Source: Polaribacter glomeratus
GTDB lineage: Bacteria; Bacteroidota; Bacteroidia; Flavobacteriales; Flavobacteriaceae
Direction of reading: 5' to 3'
DNA length: 64,000 bases
NCBI RefSeq assembly: GCF_002954665.1
Contig: NZ_MSCM01000002.1
Coordinates: forward strand, 1,314,137 to 1,378,136
Shown: positions 17,955-27,186 of the stretch, piece after piece
How the letters are laid out: each line of letters begins with the position of its first letter
Position numbering within the stretch: position 1 is the first letter of the stretch
Position numbers and translations under genes: made by a program
The notes under the pieces: generated by a model
What the model saw: the letters and a program-made list of their open reading frames with translations, nothing else
Database searches by the model: none
What the model was told of the DNA's origin: nothing

Positions 17955-17981
17955 ACAACTAACAACTAACAACTAACAACT
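17955..17981. repeat. Short tandem repeat (ACAACTA)n
   Basis: Nearly four copies of the 7-base unit ACAACTA between the glycosyltransferase and rhodanese genes. Such ACAACTA runs can expand by slippage and occur between genes in flavobacteria. Confidence 0.8.
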
Positions 17982-17995
17982 GAAAACTTTTTTCA

Positions 17996-18487
17996 CTAAT
18001 ACACTTTTTCACCTTTCTTTAACCATTTACTCCAGTTTTCATTAAAGGTATGTACTTTTTCTGTAGCGTTTCCTAAGGTGTCAATTACCTGAAAATCGGC
18101 ATTTTTCCATTCAAAAATTCCGCCATATAGATTATAAACATTCGTATAACCTTCTCTAATGAGTTTGTCTGCAATTTTTTCTGAACGAATACCCAAAGAG
18201 CAATACACCACAATTTTAGTATTTTTATCTTCGGGTAATTTTTTTAGAGTTTCGTTAATTTTAAAATCATCGTAACCAACAAAAATAGCCTCTTTAATAT
18301 GACTTACTTTAAATTCATTTTCTTCTCGAGCATCTAGCAAAATAGCATTCGTTTCTGGCATTGCTAATGTTTCTACAGACATATAAGGAACATTTTTGTT
18401 GTTCCATTTATTTAGTAGTTTATCTAATTTTTGCTGACCAAAAGTGGATGAACTTATTAAAAGAAAAAGTAGTACTATTTTTTTCAT
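17996..18487 (-). CDS. Periplasmic rhodanese-like domain protein
   Basis: A 163-residue exported single-domain rhodanese: signal peptide MKKIVLLFLLISSSTFGQ, the CH2A-like ILLDAREENEFKVSHIKEAI, and the active-site loop VVYCSLGIRS with Cys96. Rhodaneses transfer sulfane sulfur or, in ACR2/Cdc25 relatives, reduce arsenate. The loop CSLGIRS (7 residues) fits the Cdc25/ACR2-size class rather than the 6-residue sulfurtransferase loop only loosely, so activity is open. Sits in the arsenosugar operon between ArsM and the glycosyltransferase. Confidence 0.85.
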   Translation of the reverse strand: MKKIVLLFLLISSSTFGQQKLDKLLNKWNNKNVPYMSVETLAMPETNAILLDAREENEFKVSHIKEAIFVGYDDFKINETLKKLPEDKNTKIVVYCSLGIRSEKIADKLIREGYTNVYNLYGGIFEWKNADFQVIDTLGNATEKVHTFNENWSKWLKKGEKVY

Positions 18488-18523
18488 TCGTATATTTTTG
18501 TAGTTCTATGTTTGAAAATTCTT

Positions 18524-18560
18524 AAGTTGTAAGCAGGTTGCTTCGTGCCTCGCAATGACG
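18524..18560 (-). repeat. Dispersed short repeat (CGTCATTGCGAG...) between rhodanese and arsM
   Basis: On the minus strand it reads CGTCATTGCGAGGC, ACGAAGCAAC, CTGCTTACAA in order. The same blocks, with a 2-base length difference in between, occur inside leuS at 44710-44746. The motif CGTCATTGCGAGGAACGAAG is a widespread dispersed repeat in many bacterial genomes. Confidence 0.8.
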
Positions 18561-18572
18561 TTTTTTAAAAAA

Positions 18573-19541
18573 CTAGCAACATCCACCACCATCATAATGA
18601 AAAGTAGACGCAGAAAAGAAAATGTCATCTCTGCCTAAACTTTCTAATGCAGCAGCAGTTTTATCACAAATAGCTAAAGGTTGATTTTTTAATAAAGTAT
18701 GTCCTTTTCCGTCATCAAAAAAAGCATCTTCACCATAATAAATAGCTGCTTTTCCAGTAAAAATGCAAGGACCATCTTCTGGCATCGGATCTTTTATTGC
18801 GGCAACTTCGATAGATTCTATATAAATTAATTCGTCTGTTGGATAGCTCTTCGGGTCTAAAATACGATATGGTTTTCTCGCTCTAATTTCAATCGTTCCA
18901 AAACCGGCATCGGTCAACGCTTTTACGTAATTTGCAATTGATAAGCTTCCGCTTAAACACAAAGCGCGCAAACGATCATCATTGCGCAATTCTTCATTCA
19001 TTTCTTGCTCACACGTTGGGTCGCTCATTACTAACTTTCCGAGAGGTTTTAAAACCCGATACATTTCTGCAATTGCTTTCTTTAAATCATCCGACTTAAA
19101 AATATTAAACAAGCAATTTTGAGCAGCAACATCAATAGAGTTATCATCCACAGGTAAATCCATCGCATCTCCTTTTCGTAAATCTACAAACTCGCTTTTA
19201 AACCAATCATTTTGTTCTTCGGCAATTTTAAAGTTTTTTTGAGAAGCTTCTAACATTTCATCCACAACATCTAAACCAATAACGCCACCTTTATTTCTGT
19301 TGAAATAAGCAAATTGTAACAATTCCATACCACCACCAACGCCAACATATAACATTTTAGGATTGTTGGTTAAATCACGTGCATGAACTGTAGAACCGCA
19401 GCCGTAGTTCATTTCTTGCATAATTCTTGGAATTTTTAACCCTGGTAATTCCCAAATAGGATTTGTAGTACAGCAAAGACCAACATCTGGTGTTAAAGCA
19501 GCTTCTCTATATACGTTATGTGTAGTTTCTAAATAGCTCAT
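18573..19541 (-). CDS. arsM: Arsenosugar-type arsenite methyltransferase ArsM
   Basis: About 322 residues from the ATG at 19541; the frame continues upstream to 19643, but that would overlap the preceding gene. SAM-binding motif I is KMLYVGVGGGMELL (65-73), with GLDVVDEMLEASQKNF and the motif NSIDVAAQNCLFNIFKSDDL. Arsenic-binding cysteines are plausible at 23, 24 and 48 (GLCCTTNPIW, NYGCGST), and the protein ends in GGGCC, the family's cysteine tail. It adds methyl groups to As(III) as the first committed step. Cytoplasmic, mid-operon. Confidence 0.88.
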   Translation of the reverse strand: MSYLETTHNVYREAALTPDVGLCCTTNPIWELPGLKIPRIMQEMNYGCGSTVHARDLTNNPKMLYVGVGGGMELLQFAYFNRNKGGVIGLDVVDEMLEASQKNFKIAEEQNDWFKSEFVDLRKGDAMDLPVDDNSIDVAAQNCLFNIFKSDDLKKAIAEMYRVLKPLGKLVMSDPTCEQEMNEELRNDDRLRALCLSGSLSIANYVKALTDAGFGTIEIRARKPYRILDPKSYPTDELIYIESIEVAAIKDPMPEDGPCIFTGKAAIYYGEDAFFDDGKGHTLLKNQPLAICDKTAAALESLGRDDIFFSASTFHYDGGGCC

Positions 19542-19563
19542 ATCTATTGTTTTAAATGTTTTA

Positions 19564-20391
19564 TTAAAGTTGAATTCCGAATCCTTGTAAGCCACTTTCA
19601 AATGGTGGTAAAATTTCTGTATTATCCCAAATTCCGGTAACAATGGTTCGCGAGTATTCTTCTGGTAACAATCCGTTTTGCATCAACTTGCTTGTTAATT
19701 TGTAATTGTACTTTAATGTGTGATGTGTAAAGTTAAACAAATCATTCGAGTCTTCAAGAATTGCATACCAAACATCCGGACTTCCGTCATTTGCAGGCAT
19801 TCCGATAACGCCAGGGTTTAACCAAAGTTTATTTTCTTCTTGATGATGAAAAGGCAAACCGCAATGACCAGCGATGATTACATCAGAATTTGTAGCTTCA
19901 AAATTTGGTTTTTTAATTGCCCAATCGGTCGATTTAAATATAAATTCTGATACATTAAAATACGAACCATGAACAACACTTACTTCTTTATCAGCATATT
20001 TAAAATTGATATTATTTGGCAATGTTTTTAGAAAATCTAAAGAACTTTCTGATAATTTACTTTGTGCAAAAGGATACCAAAGCAGCGAAAAACCGTCGCA
20101 TCTAGAACCTTCTCTAAAATCGCAGCCACAATCATCTGCATTTTCTCTTAACTGAATTTCTACATTACCAACAATACTTTTTGCGCCCCACAATTTAAAC
20201 AACTGCACCGTTTCTTCTGGTTGTGCGCAATAGCCAACAATATCGCCTGTACAAATACAGTTTTCTGGTGCAATATGTTCTTTTTCTGCAATTTGCTTTA
20301 AAGCTTCTACTGCTTGTAAATTACTGTAAACACCACCAAAAAGAAGTGTTTTGCCAGTTATTTTGCCTAAATGTGCTATTTTTTGATCCAT
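19564..20391 (-). CDS. Metallophosphoesterase-like protein with altered metal site
   Basis: About 275 residues from the ATG at 20391 (a longer frame to 20418 is unlikely; even so the start overlaps the symporter stop at 20376 by 16 bases). The fold is that of YfcE/MJ0936-like calcineurin-type phosphoesterases: TGDIVGYCAQPEE is intact. But the first motif reads LFGGVYSNLQA where DxHxN is expected, GNHD is replaced by GNVE, and the last motif is AGHCGLPFHH. Several metal ligands are therefore missing. It may use a modified site or act on a different reaction in arsenosugar assembly. Confidence 0.8.
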   Translation of the reverse strand: MDQKIAHLGKITGKTLLFGGVYSNLQAVEALKQIAEKEHIAPENCICTGDIVGYCAQPEETVQLFKLWGAKSIVGNVEIQLRENADDCGCDFREGSRCDGFSLLWYPFAQSKLSESSLDFLKTLPNNINFKYADKEVSVVHGSYFNVSEFIFKSTDWAIKKPNFEATNSDVIIAGHCGLPFHHQEENKLWLNPGVIGMPANDGSPDVWYAILEDSNDLFNFTHHTLKYNYKLTSKLMQNGLLPEEYSRTIVTGIWDNTEILPPFESGLQGFGIQL

Positions 20392-21710
20392 TTCGGAATA
20401 AAATATAAAATGATACAACTACTAATTCCCCAAATATTTACCCATAATAAAGAGGCATACTTTCCTTTTGTAAAAATTAATGCTTCTGGAAAAACATCAA
20501 AAATTAGAAAAAAACCGAATATCAATCCGCAGAAAACACTCAAATAAAAACTAATTTTTGGCACTTTTACTTGCCAAAAAATAAAAATGGGCGTTAAACC
20601 AATCACCATTGTTCCAGAAATGGTAGTTGCAGATAATATTTCAGCATTTAAAAATACGGGAATTGTTCCTAAAACGGCAACAATAACCATGGTAATTCTT
20701 CCAAAGGAAATAGAGGAACCTACATTTAAATCGATTGCTAATAATTTAGAAAAAGAGGAGAAGGTAGAGTCTAAAGTAGACGCTGCCGAGGTAATCATTA
20801 TAAAATTAATAACTAATAAAATAACAACGCCAAATGCTTTACCAACCTCTACGGCTGCTTGGCCAGACATTCCTTTTGTTTGCGCGTACACACCAATTAA
20901 ACTAAATAATACAATACAAATTGCACCCAAAACACTTGCCCATAAAAAACTTTTTTTTGTTACTTTAGGCGATGAAATAAAACCTCTGTCTGTTAAAACA
21001 GGATCGTGAAAAGGGTAACTAAATGATTGAATTATTGCGGCAAAAAAGAGATTTAAACCCAATTCGAAACTCCAAGTTCCTGATGTTATTATTTGTTCTG
21101 ATGAAAAATCATCCGTAGAAAAAATAGTTCCTAAAATGATGAGCAATAAAACAGAAAATAAGACCATTTGAATTACATCTGTAAATATAGAACTACTTAA
21201 ACCGCCTTTTATGGCATAAGCCAAAGTTAAAACCGTAAACAAAATTATTGCCCAATAGTAAGAGGCACTGCCTTGGTTTCCAAAATAACTACCAATAACC
21301 ATGGTGTTACTCCATACTTCATTAAAAAGACGAAAAGCGATCAAAATAGAAAAAATTGCCATCGCTTTTTTTCCGAATTTAGAAATTAGAAATTCGTGAA
21401 TGCTTTTAAAACCTCCTTTGGTTCTTAGTTGATAAATAATAATTCCGGCAACGGCAAAAGAAAAGTAATAACCGGCATACGCAACGCCACCAACTAACCC
21501 AAAACTAAGGCCAAGGTTTGCTGCGTTTGTAATACTTTTTGCAAAAATCCAAGAAATAATTAAACTCCCAGTTAGCACTAAAGTATTTGGCGCCTTTTTT
21601 TTGTGAACCGCTTTAAAAAACTGATCTGTTGTTTTTGCAAACGGAGATAAAAAGAACAAGATTAAACTCGATACTATTATCAACGCCCATTGCCAATTAA
21701 TTACATCCAT
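20376..21710 (-). CDS. Sodium:solute symporter family protein (SLC5/SSS)
   Basis: A 444-residue inner-membrane symporter with about 12-13 transmembrane segments. Typical SSS signals: GLVGGVAYAGYYFSFAVAGI near the N-terminus, FGKKAMAIFSILIAFRLFNE, and KGGLSSSIFTDVIQMVLFSV (the Na+-site helix region), then the signature around ITSAASTLDSTFSSFSKLLA. Imports small organic solutes with Na+. It follows SusD by one base, so it likely carries the SusC/SusD cargo across the inner membrane. Substrate unknown; an arsenosugar or its precursor nucleoside is suggested by context only. Confidence 0.88.
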   Translation of the reverse strand: MDVINWQWALIIVSSLILFFLSPFAKTTDQFFKAVHKKKAPNTLVLTGSLIISWIFAKSITNAANLGLSFGLVGGVAYAGYYFSFAVAGIIIYQLRTKGGFKSIHEFLISKFGKKAMAIFSILIAFRLFNEVWSNTMVIGSYFGNQGSASYYWAIILFTVLTLAYAIKGGLSSSIFTDVIQMVLFSVLLLIILGTIFSTDDFSSEQIITSGTWSFELGLNLFFAAIIQSFSYPFHDPVLTDRGFISSPKVTKKSFLWASVLGAICIVLFSLIGVYAQTKGMSGQAAVEVGKAFGVVILLVINFIMITSAASTLDSTFSSFSKLLAIDLNVGSSISFGRITMVIVAVLGTIPVFLNAEILSATTISGTMVIGLTPIFIFWQVKVPKISFYLSVFCGLIFGFFLIFDVFPEALIFTKGKYASLLWVNIWGISSCIILYFIPKWIKK

Positions 21711-21711
21711 A

Positions 21712-23151
21712 TTATTTGTTCCACCAAACTTTTACATCCAGACTATTTCCGTTTGTTGCTGTTTCTGCTATTTTATAATTTTCTGAATTTAAAGATGCAG
21801 CCTCCGCTGGATACGGCATTCTTACAGGAATTTTCCCGTTATTTAAACTTGCTGAAACATTTTTTAAAGCAGGAAAACCTGTTCTTCTAAATTCTATCCA
21901 ACCTTCATAGCCATTAAGTACAGAGGCAATCCATTTTTGAGTAATAATCTGTTGTAAATGCGATGTTCCTATAGCATTATAATTTGCTTTTGTTGCTAAA
22001 TAAGTAACCGGTAAATTTGTGTTCCAATATTCAAAAGCTTGGGCAACTGCGGTACTGTATAGCGTTTCTGCATTGGTAGTTATAAAACCTTTTTCAGCAG
22101 CTTCTGCAAGTAAAAAATTAGTTTCCCATGCCGTTATAAAATTAGCGTCTAGGGTAGAGGTGTCTTCTCTAAAAATGGCGCCAGACAATGAATATTCTGA
22201 TAAAGCAATTGACGTTGTAGATGAATTTATACCGTTTATCAAACCATTAAATTGATTAGAAGTTGAATTTGAAAAGGGTCTAAAAAAAGTACTAATTCTA
22301 ATATCATTTAAATCCGTTAGAACTTCTTCCATCGTTTTAGAAAGTACAAAATTATTAAAATCTCCAACTCTTAATTGTGCGAGTCTAAAACTATTTGGTT
22401 CTGAATTTGTAAAATCAAAAATGGCATTTTCAGCATTATTTTTGATGTAATTTCCGCTTGTAAATATTGCTTGCAATTGTGCCGAAACATTCACTTTACC
22501 AGAAATTCTGATTAAATATTTAATCTTTAAAGAGTTTGCAAATTTTACCCAAGCATCTAAATTTCCGTTGTATAAAATATCTCCTTCTAAAGGTATCGAA
22601 CCAGCGTACGCATTTATTGCTGCAATTCCTTTGTCTAAGTTGTCTAAAACTCCGTTTTCATTTTGATAAATATCCTGCTGTAAATCATACGCAGGCGTTA
22701 CGGTTCCTTCAATACCGTTGAAAGCTTCAAAATAAGGAACATCACCAAATAAATCTGTTAAACCAGCAGCCATATATGCTTTTAAAATATAAGCAGGACC
22801 TTCATAAACTTTAAAAGCAGGAGTTTCTTTGGCTTGTTTTAAAATAATTTCATTGTCACGCAAATTGGTGTAAAAAATTGGCCAAGGATTACCTCCTAAT
22901 TGCGGACTTTTTAAATCGTGGCGATCAAATAAATTAAAATCTAAAGCTGTTCTATGTTGTGCTAATAAATCGCCAGCAACAAAACCCTCAAAACTCATGT
23001 TTTCGCCAAAGTCATAAATAACTTGTCTTAATAATAAGCTAGGTTGCACAGAAACGGGTGCATTCGGATTTGTGTTAATTTCTTCAAAATCCTTGGTGCA
23101 GCTTGCAAAAGTAAATGCAAAAATTGCGATTGTATATATAATTTTTTTCAT
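21712..23151 (-). CDS. SusD/RagB-like nutrient-binding outer-membrane lipoprotein
   Basis: A 479-residue surface lipoprotein: signal with lipobox FTFASC (Cys18), then the SusD-homologue opening DFEEINTNPNAPVSVQPSLL and VAGDLLAQHR. Central TPR-like segments (AYILKAYMAAGLTDLFGDVP) and the C-terminal ending NSENYKIAETATN match the SusD-like family (PF12771 type). It caps the SusC channel 36 bases upstream and captures substrate. Its location within an arsenosugar operon is unusual for a glycan-uptake pair. Confidence 0.9.
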   Translation of the reverse strand: MKKIIYTIAIFAFTFASCTKDFEEINTNPNAPVSVQPSLLLRQVIYDFGENMSFEGFVAGDLLAQHRTALDFNLFDRHDLKSPQLGGNPWPIFYTNLRDNEIILKQAKETPAFKVYEGPAYILKAYMAAGLTDLFGDVPYFEAFNGIEGTVTPAYDLQQDIYQNENGVLDNLDKGIAAINAYAGSIPLEGDILYNGNLDAWVKFANSLKIKYLIRISGKVNVSAQLQAIFTSGNYIKNNAENAIFDFTNSEPNSFRLAQLRVGDFNNFVLSKTMEEVLTDLNDIRISTFFRPFSNSTSNQFNGLINGINSSTTSIALSEYSLSGAIFREDTSTLDANFITAWETNFLLAEAAEKGFITTNAETLYSTAVAQAFEYWNTNLPVTYLATKANYNAIGTSHLQQIITQKWIASVLNGYEGWIEFRRTGFPALKNVSASLNNGKIPVRMPYPAEAASLNSENYKIAETATNGNSLDVKVWWNK

Positions 23152-23187
23152 TTTTTATTTTTATTGATATTCCCACTTTCGTGAGAA

Positions 23188-26100
23188 CTAGAAATTAAAC
23201 CCTACTTTAAACCCTAAACTTCTACTTGAAGCATAACTCATGTCTTCTACACCGCTTACAAAACCGTTTCCTTGAACCGCTAATTGTTCTGGATCAAAAT
23301 GCGGATTTTCTGTAATCACAAATAAGTTATTTCCGATAAAAGAAAAACTCATTGTAGAAGTATCCGCCAAACCTAAAAAGCCTTCGTTAAGATTTAAGGT
23401 GTAGCCAATTGAAAACTGACGTAATTTTAAATAAGAAGCATCATATACATTATTTTCTTCATGATTTCTATCATAAAATTGTCTGTAATAACTTTCTGCA
23501 GAAACAGCAACGGTATTTGGTTGCCCTGTATTTATATTTACTCCTTGCGCAATAATACCATCTGTTGGTCTATTTGCAGTTTCGGCTAATTGCCCACCAA
23601 CGTTTCCTAAAGCACGGGTTCTAGAAACAATTTCTCCGCCTTGTCTCCAATCGAACAAGAAACTTGCAGTCCAGTCTTTGTAAGAGAAACTGTTGTTCCA
23701 TCCTAAGGTAAAATCAGGATTGTAATTCCCAATTTTAATCAAATTATTATTGGCGATAAAACGGCCATTGTCATCTAAAAGAAATTGTCCGTCTTCATTT
23801 TTTTGATATCCTGTTCCGTATAAATCTCCAATTCGTCCGCCTTCTTCAACTTGAAACCAAACCGTTTGGTTTGCGCTATTGTAAATTCTGCTGTATGCCA
23901 AGGTTAAACGTCCTTCATCTTGCGGTAAATCTTTAATGACAGATTTGTTCGTGGCAAAATTAAAAGTAGTATTCCATTTAAAATCAGTCGTTTTTATTGG
24001 GTTTCCGCTTAAAATAATTTCAACACCCGTTGTATTTACTTTTCCGCCATTAATAACTTGTTGGTTATAGCCAGACGAAATTGCAATTGGTAATGAAATA
24101 ATTTGATCTTTAGTCGTTGCATTATAATAGGTAAAATCGATGTTTAAACGGTCTTTAAAGAAACGTATATCTGCACCAAATTCATACGAAGTGGTAAGTT
24201 CTGGTTTTAAACTTGCATTCGGAATAAAGTCTTGATTGCTAAAAGTTGCTTGTCCGTTAAACGTTGTTTGAGATACAAAAGCACCAGATGTTTGATACGG
24301 ATTTGTGTCATTACCAACCTGCGCAACACTTGCTCTTAATTTTGCAAACGAAATGCTTTCTGGTAATTTTGTATAGTTTGATAGAATAAAACTCGAAGAA
24401 ACCGACGGATAAAAGAAAGACGTTCCGTCTATAGAAAACGGCGTAGCCAATGCGCTAGACCAATCATTTCTTCCTGTAATATCTAAATATAAATAGTTTT
24501 TGTAGCCTAATTTTGCAATTCCGTATAAAGAATTAATTCTCTTTTTAGAATCAAACTGAAAAGCTTCAATTGGCGAAGCAGCGTTGTTTAAACTAAAAAT
24601 GCCAGGTTGTGCTAAATTGGTCGTTTGTAATTGTTTTGTAGACGCATTTTGGTCTAATCTATTTCCGCCTACTGATGCATCAAAAGAAAAATCGCCAAAA
24701 TTATTTGAGTAGTTCACTAAGAAATCGGTGTTTACTTCTCTGTAAAAAACATCATGTTCTGCATAGGCTCCGTTTTTAAAACGGTTAGAACTAAAATTAC
24801 GTTTAAATTTTCTTTTTTCTGATGAATAATCCATTCCAGAACGCAAAGAAACGCTCAAGTTATCTGTAAATTTATGATTGATTGCAATATTCCCAAAAAC
24901 ACGATCTCTATTAAATGAGTTGGTGTTTTCATGTAAAATAAAGAAAGGATTGTCAAAAAAAGTATAGTTAAAAGAATATTGTTGCACGCCTTCTAAACCC
25001 GGTTGCCAATAATCTCTTAAACTATTAATATCTAAAGATCTTGGTCCCCAGGCAACTAAAGAATAATTTGCGTTTTCACTTCCATAACCATTTGCGGGTC
25101 TATTATCGCTGCTAGAATTTACATAATTAATAGAAGAGGTTATTTTTGTCTTTTCCGTCGGATTAAAATTCATCTTAAAAGCGGCTGTTTTTCTGTCTAA
25201 ATTTACACCAGGAATGATCGATTCGCTGTCTAAATCTGTAACAGACAATCGGTAAGAACCGCGGTCAAAACTATCTGTGATCGAAATATTGTTAATGCTG
25301 GTAACACCTGTTTGATAAAAATCTTTTAGATTATTAGGGTTCGATTTAAACAATGTAGGTGTAATTGTAGCTCCATTATATAAAGAGGTATCTCCACCAC
25401 GAACAGTGGTTCCGTCTGGTAAAGTTACCGGAGAATCAAATTGCGCAATCAAGTTTCCTGCGTCTAATCTTGGTCCCCAAGAATAGGTAATATTATCATT
25501 TTTTCCGCCACCTAAACCATCTACATATTCAAATTGACCAGAATTTCCTTGTCCATATTCGTTTTGAAAATCGGGCAAACGAAAAGCACTTTCAAAAGAA
25601 AGCGATGAGTTGATGCTAATTCCCAAACCTTTCTTTTTTCGTCCGTCTTTGGTTTTTATCACAATAACTCCGTTAGAAGCACGTGTGCCATACAAAGCAG
25701 CAGCACTTGGTCCTTTTAAAACCGTTACAGACTCTATGTCGTCTGGGTTTACTTCCATTGCGCCGTTACCAAAATCTATTTCTTGAAAACCAGCCGCTGC
25801 TTCATTGGTAAAATTAAAAACAGTATTGTTGTTTATTGGTGTTCCATCTACTATAAAAAGCGGATTGTTATTAGAGAAAGAGGCTTCGCCACGAATGGTT
25901 ATTTTAGAAGAAGAACCAACGCCAGTTGCGCCTTGTGAAATGGTTACACCTGCTAATTTTCCTGATAAATTATCCAAAAAATTAGGTGTTTTTACTTCGG
26001 TAAGTTCTTCGGATTTTAATTCTTGAACCACATAACCCAGCTCTTTGGTTTTTCTGTTAATTCCCAAAGCAGTAACTACAATTTCATTTAAACTAGTTTC

Positions 26101-26382
26101 TTCTGCTACTAATTGAATATCGATAGTTGTTTTATTGTCTGTGGATACTTTTTGAGTTTTATATCCTAAATAGGTAAAAGTTAAAAATTGGTTTTTATCG
26201 GAAACCTCAATACTATAAGTTCCGTTTAAATCAGAAGTAGTGCCATTTTTTGTGGATGTAGAAATACTTACAGAAGGAATTTTATCGCCAGTATTTTTAT
26301 CGGTAATAGTACCTGATATTTTTATTTGTGAAAAACTGATGCCCGTAAAAAGCAACAAAATCCACATAGAAATGTGTTTCAT
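23188..26382 (-). CDS. SusC/RagA family TonB-linked outer membrane transporter
   Basis: A 1064-residue TonB-dependent transporter of the SusC type. Order: signal peptide (MKHISMWILLLFTGISFS), carboxypeptidase-regulatory-like N-domain (ISGTITDKNTGDKIPSVSIS), plug with LNEIVVTALGINRKTKELGY and the strand ALYGTRASNGVIVIKTKDGR, then a large barrel ending in SSRSLGFKVGFNF with terminal Phe. It imports substrate captured by SusD using TonB energy. A hairpin lies in its leader. It sits between two arsenosugar genes with short spacers, so it is probably part of that operon. Confidence 0.92.
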   Translation of the reverse strand: MKHISMWILLLFTGISFSQIKISGTITDKNTGDKIPSVSISTSTKNGTTSDLNGTYSIEVSDKNQFLTFTYLGYKTQKVSTDNKTTIDIQLVAEETSLNEIVVTALGINRKTKELGYVVQELKSEELTEVKTPNFLDNLSGKLAGVTISQGATGVGSSSKITIRGEASFSNNNPLFIVDGTPINNNTVFNFTNEAAAGFQEIDFGNGAMEVNPDDIESVTVLKGPSAAALYGTRASNGVIVIKTKDGRKKKGLGISINSSLSFESAFRLPDFQNEYGQGNSGQFEYVDGLGGGKNDNITYSWGPRLDAGNLIAQFDSPVTLPDGTTVRGGDTSLYNGATITPTLFKSNPNNLKDFYQTGVTSINNISITDSFDRGSYRLSVTDLDSESIIPGVNLDRKTAAFKMNFNPTEKTKITSSINYVNSSSDNRPANGYGSENANYSLVAWGPRSLDINSLRDYWQPGLEGVQQYSFNYTFFDNPFFILHENTNSFNRDRVFGNIAINHKFTDNLSVSLRSGMDYSSEKRKFKRNFSSNRFKNGAYAEHDVFYREVNTDFLVNYSNNFGDFSFDASVGGNRLDQNASTKQLQTTNLAQPGIFSLNNAASPIEAFQFDSKKRINSLYGIAKLGYKNYLYLDITGRNDWSSALATPFSIDGTSFFYPSVSSSFILSNYTKLPESISFAKLRASVAQVGNDTNPYQTSGAFVSQTTFNGQATFSNQDFIPNASLKPELTTSYEFGADIRFFKDRLNIDFTYYNATTKDQIISLPIAISSGYNQQVINGGKVNTTGVEIILSGNPIKTTDFKWNTTFNFATNKSVIKDLPQDEGRLTLAYSRIYNSANQTVWFQVEEGGRIGDLYGTGYQKNEDGQFLLDDNGRFIANNNLIKIGNYNPDFTLGWNNSFSYKDWTASFLFDWRQGGEIVSRTRALGNVGGQLAETANRPTDGIIAQGVNINTGQPNTVAVSAESYYRQFYDRNHEENNVYDASYLKLRQFSIGYTLNLNEGFLGLADTSTMSFSFIGNNLFVITENPHFDPEQLAVQGNGFVSGVEDMSYASSRSLGFKVGFNF

Positions 26383-26420
26383 TTAAAATGATTTGTGTGT
26401 AAAATAAAATTGATTTGTTT

Positions 26421-26442
26421 CACAAGAAGTACTCTCCTTGTG
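26421..26442 (-). promoter_or_regulatory. Leader hairpin upstream of susC
   Basis: Inverted repeat CACAAG/CTTGTG in the 91-base spacer between the glycosyltransferase stop and the susC start. On the minus strand the loop carries GGAGAG, a purine-rich Shine-Dalgarno-like stretch not positioned for the susC start. Could be a processing or attenuation site. Confidence 0.35.
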
Positions 26443-26473
26443 GCATAAAAAGTGTTTTTATAAAGTAAATAGA

Positions 26474-27145
26474 CTAAATAACAGGAGAACCTTTATTTAG
26501 ATTTTGAGCAAATGAAGTTTTTAATAAAATAGATTGCGCTTCAAAAAAAGGTTTTTTAATCGCATAAAATAATTTTTGTAATAGTTTTAATATGGAGTTC
26601 GTTATTGTATTAAAACTTTGAATTATTAATTTTATATCTTCTTTAGAATCAATATCATGCAGCGGCTCTAAAAAATGAAGCTGTAAATTTTGAGCGGATG
26701 CTATCGAAGAAAAATAGTTGTGTAAATGATTGGTTTGCCAAGGAGATTTTAAAAAGGTTTCTCTATTAAAATGTTCTTTTTTAATTCCCATTAAATAAAA
26801 GCCACCATCTTTAGAAGGACCTAAAACAAAATCTTTTTTTTCTAATTGTTTTAATGTATCAACTAAATGGTGTGTTTTTAAATGTGGAGTGTCATTACCA
26901 ATTGTAATTACATTGTTAAAATTTTTATCAAAAATAGTTTCAATTGCATTTAAAAAACGTTCGCCAAATGAGTTTCCAATTTGTTGTTTATCCGAAATAT
27001 GAAAATATTCAATTCCTGATTTTTTTACCGTTTTAATTATCTGCTCATTTAATGCCGAAAAAACTTCGGCTGAAAGAAATGATTTTCTTTCGGCTTCTTT
27101 TTCAGCAGAATTTGCAAATATTAATACGGCAGTTTTATTTTTCAT
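26474..27145 (-). CDS. Divergent DUF2064 glycosyltransferase-like protein
   Basis: About 223 residues from the ATG at 27145; the longer frame to 27241 would overlap arsS and starts with non-homologous sequence. Core features of the DUF2064 family are kept: VITIGNDTPHL, FVLGPSKDGGFYLMGI and LEPLHDIDSKEDI. The N-terminal KTRL-type nucleotide motif of the paralogue at 17327 is replaced by SAEKEAERKSF, and there is a ~50-residue helical C-terminal extension. So it may have a distinct role or be a regulatory or scaffolding partner. Sits between arsS and susC. Confidence 0.8.
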   Translation of the reverse strand: MKNKTAVLIFANSAEKEAERKSFLSAEVFSALNEQIIKTVKKSGIEYFHISDKQQIGNSFGERFLNAIETIFDKNFNNVITIGNDTPHLKTHHLVDTLKQLEKKDFVLGPSKDGGFYLMGIKKEHFNRETFLKSPWQTNHLHNYFSSIASAQNLQLHFLEPLHDIDSKEDIKLIIQSFNTITNSILKLLQKLFYAIKKPFFEAQSILLKTSFAQNLNKGSPVI

Positions 27146-27186
27146 TTTTATTTTGACAAAGGTTTTAAAACCCTTACAATGTTTTT

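Noticed and set aside
17955..17981. Possible CRISPR-like array
   Set aside because: Units are only 7 bases, tandem without spacers, and no cas gene is near.
18573..19643. Longer ArsM frame starting at 19643
   Set aside because: It would overlap the phosphoesterase gene by 80 bases and the extra residues are not ArsM-like; the ATG at 19541 fits.
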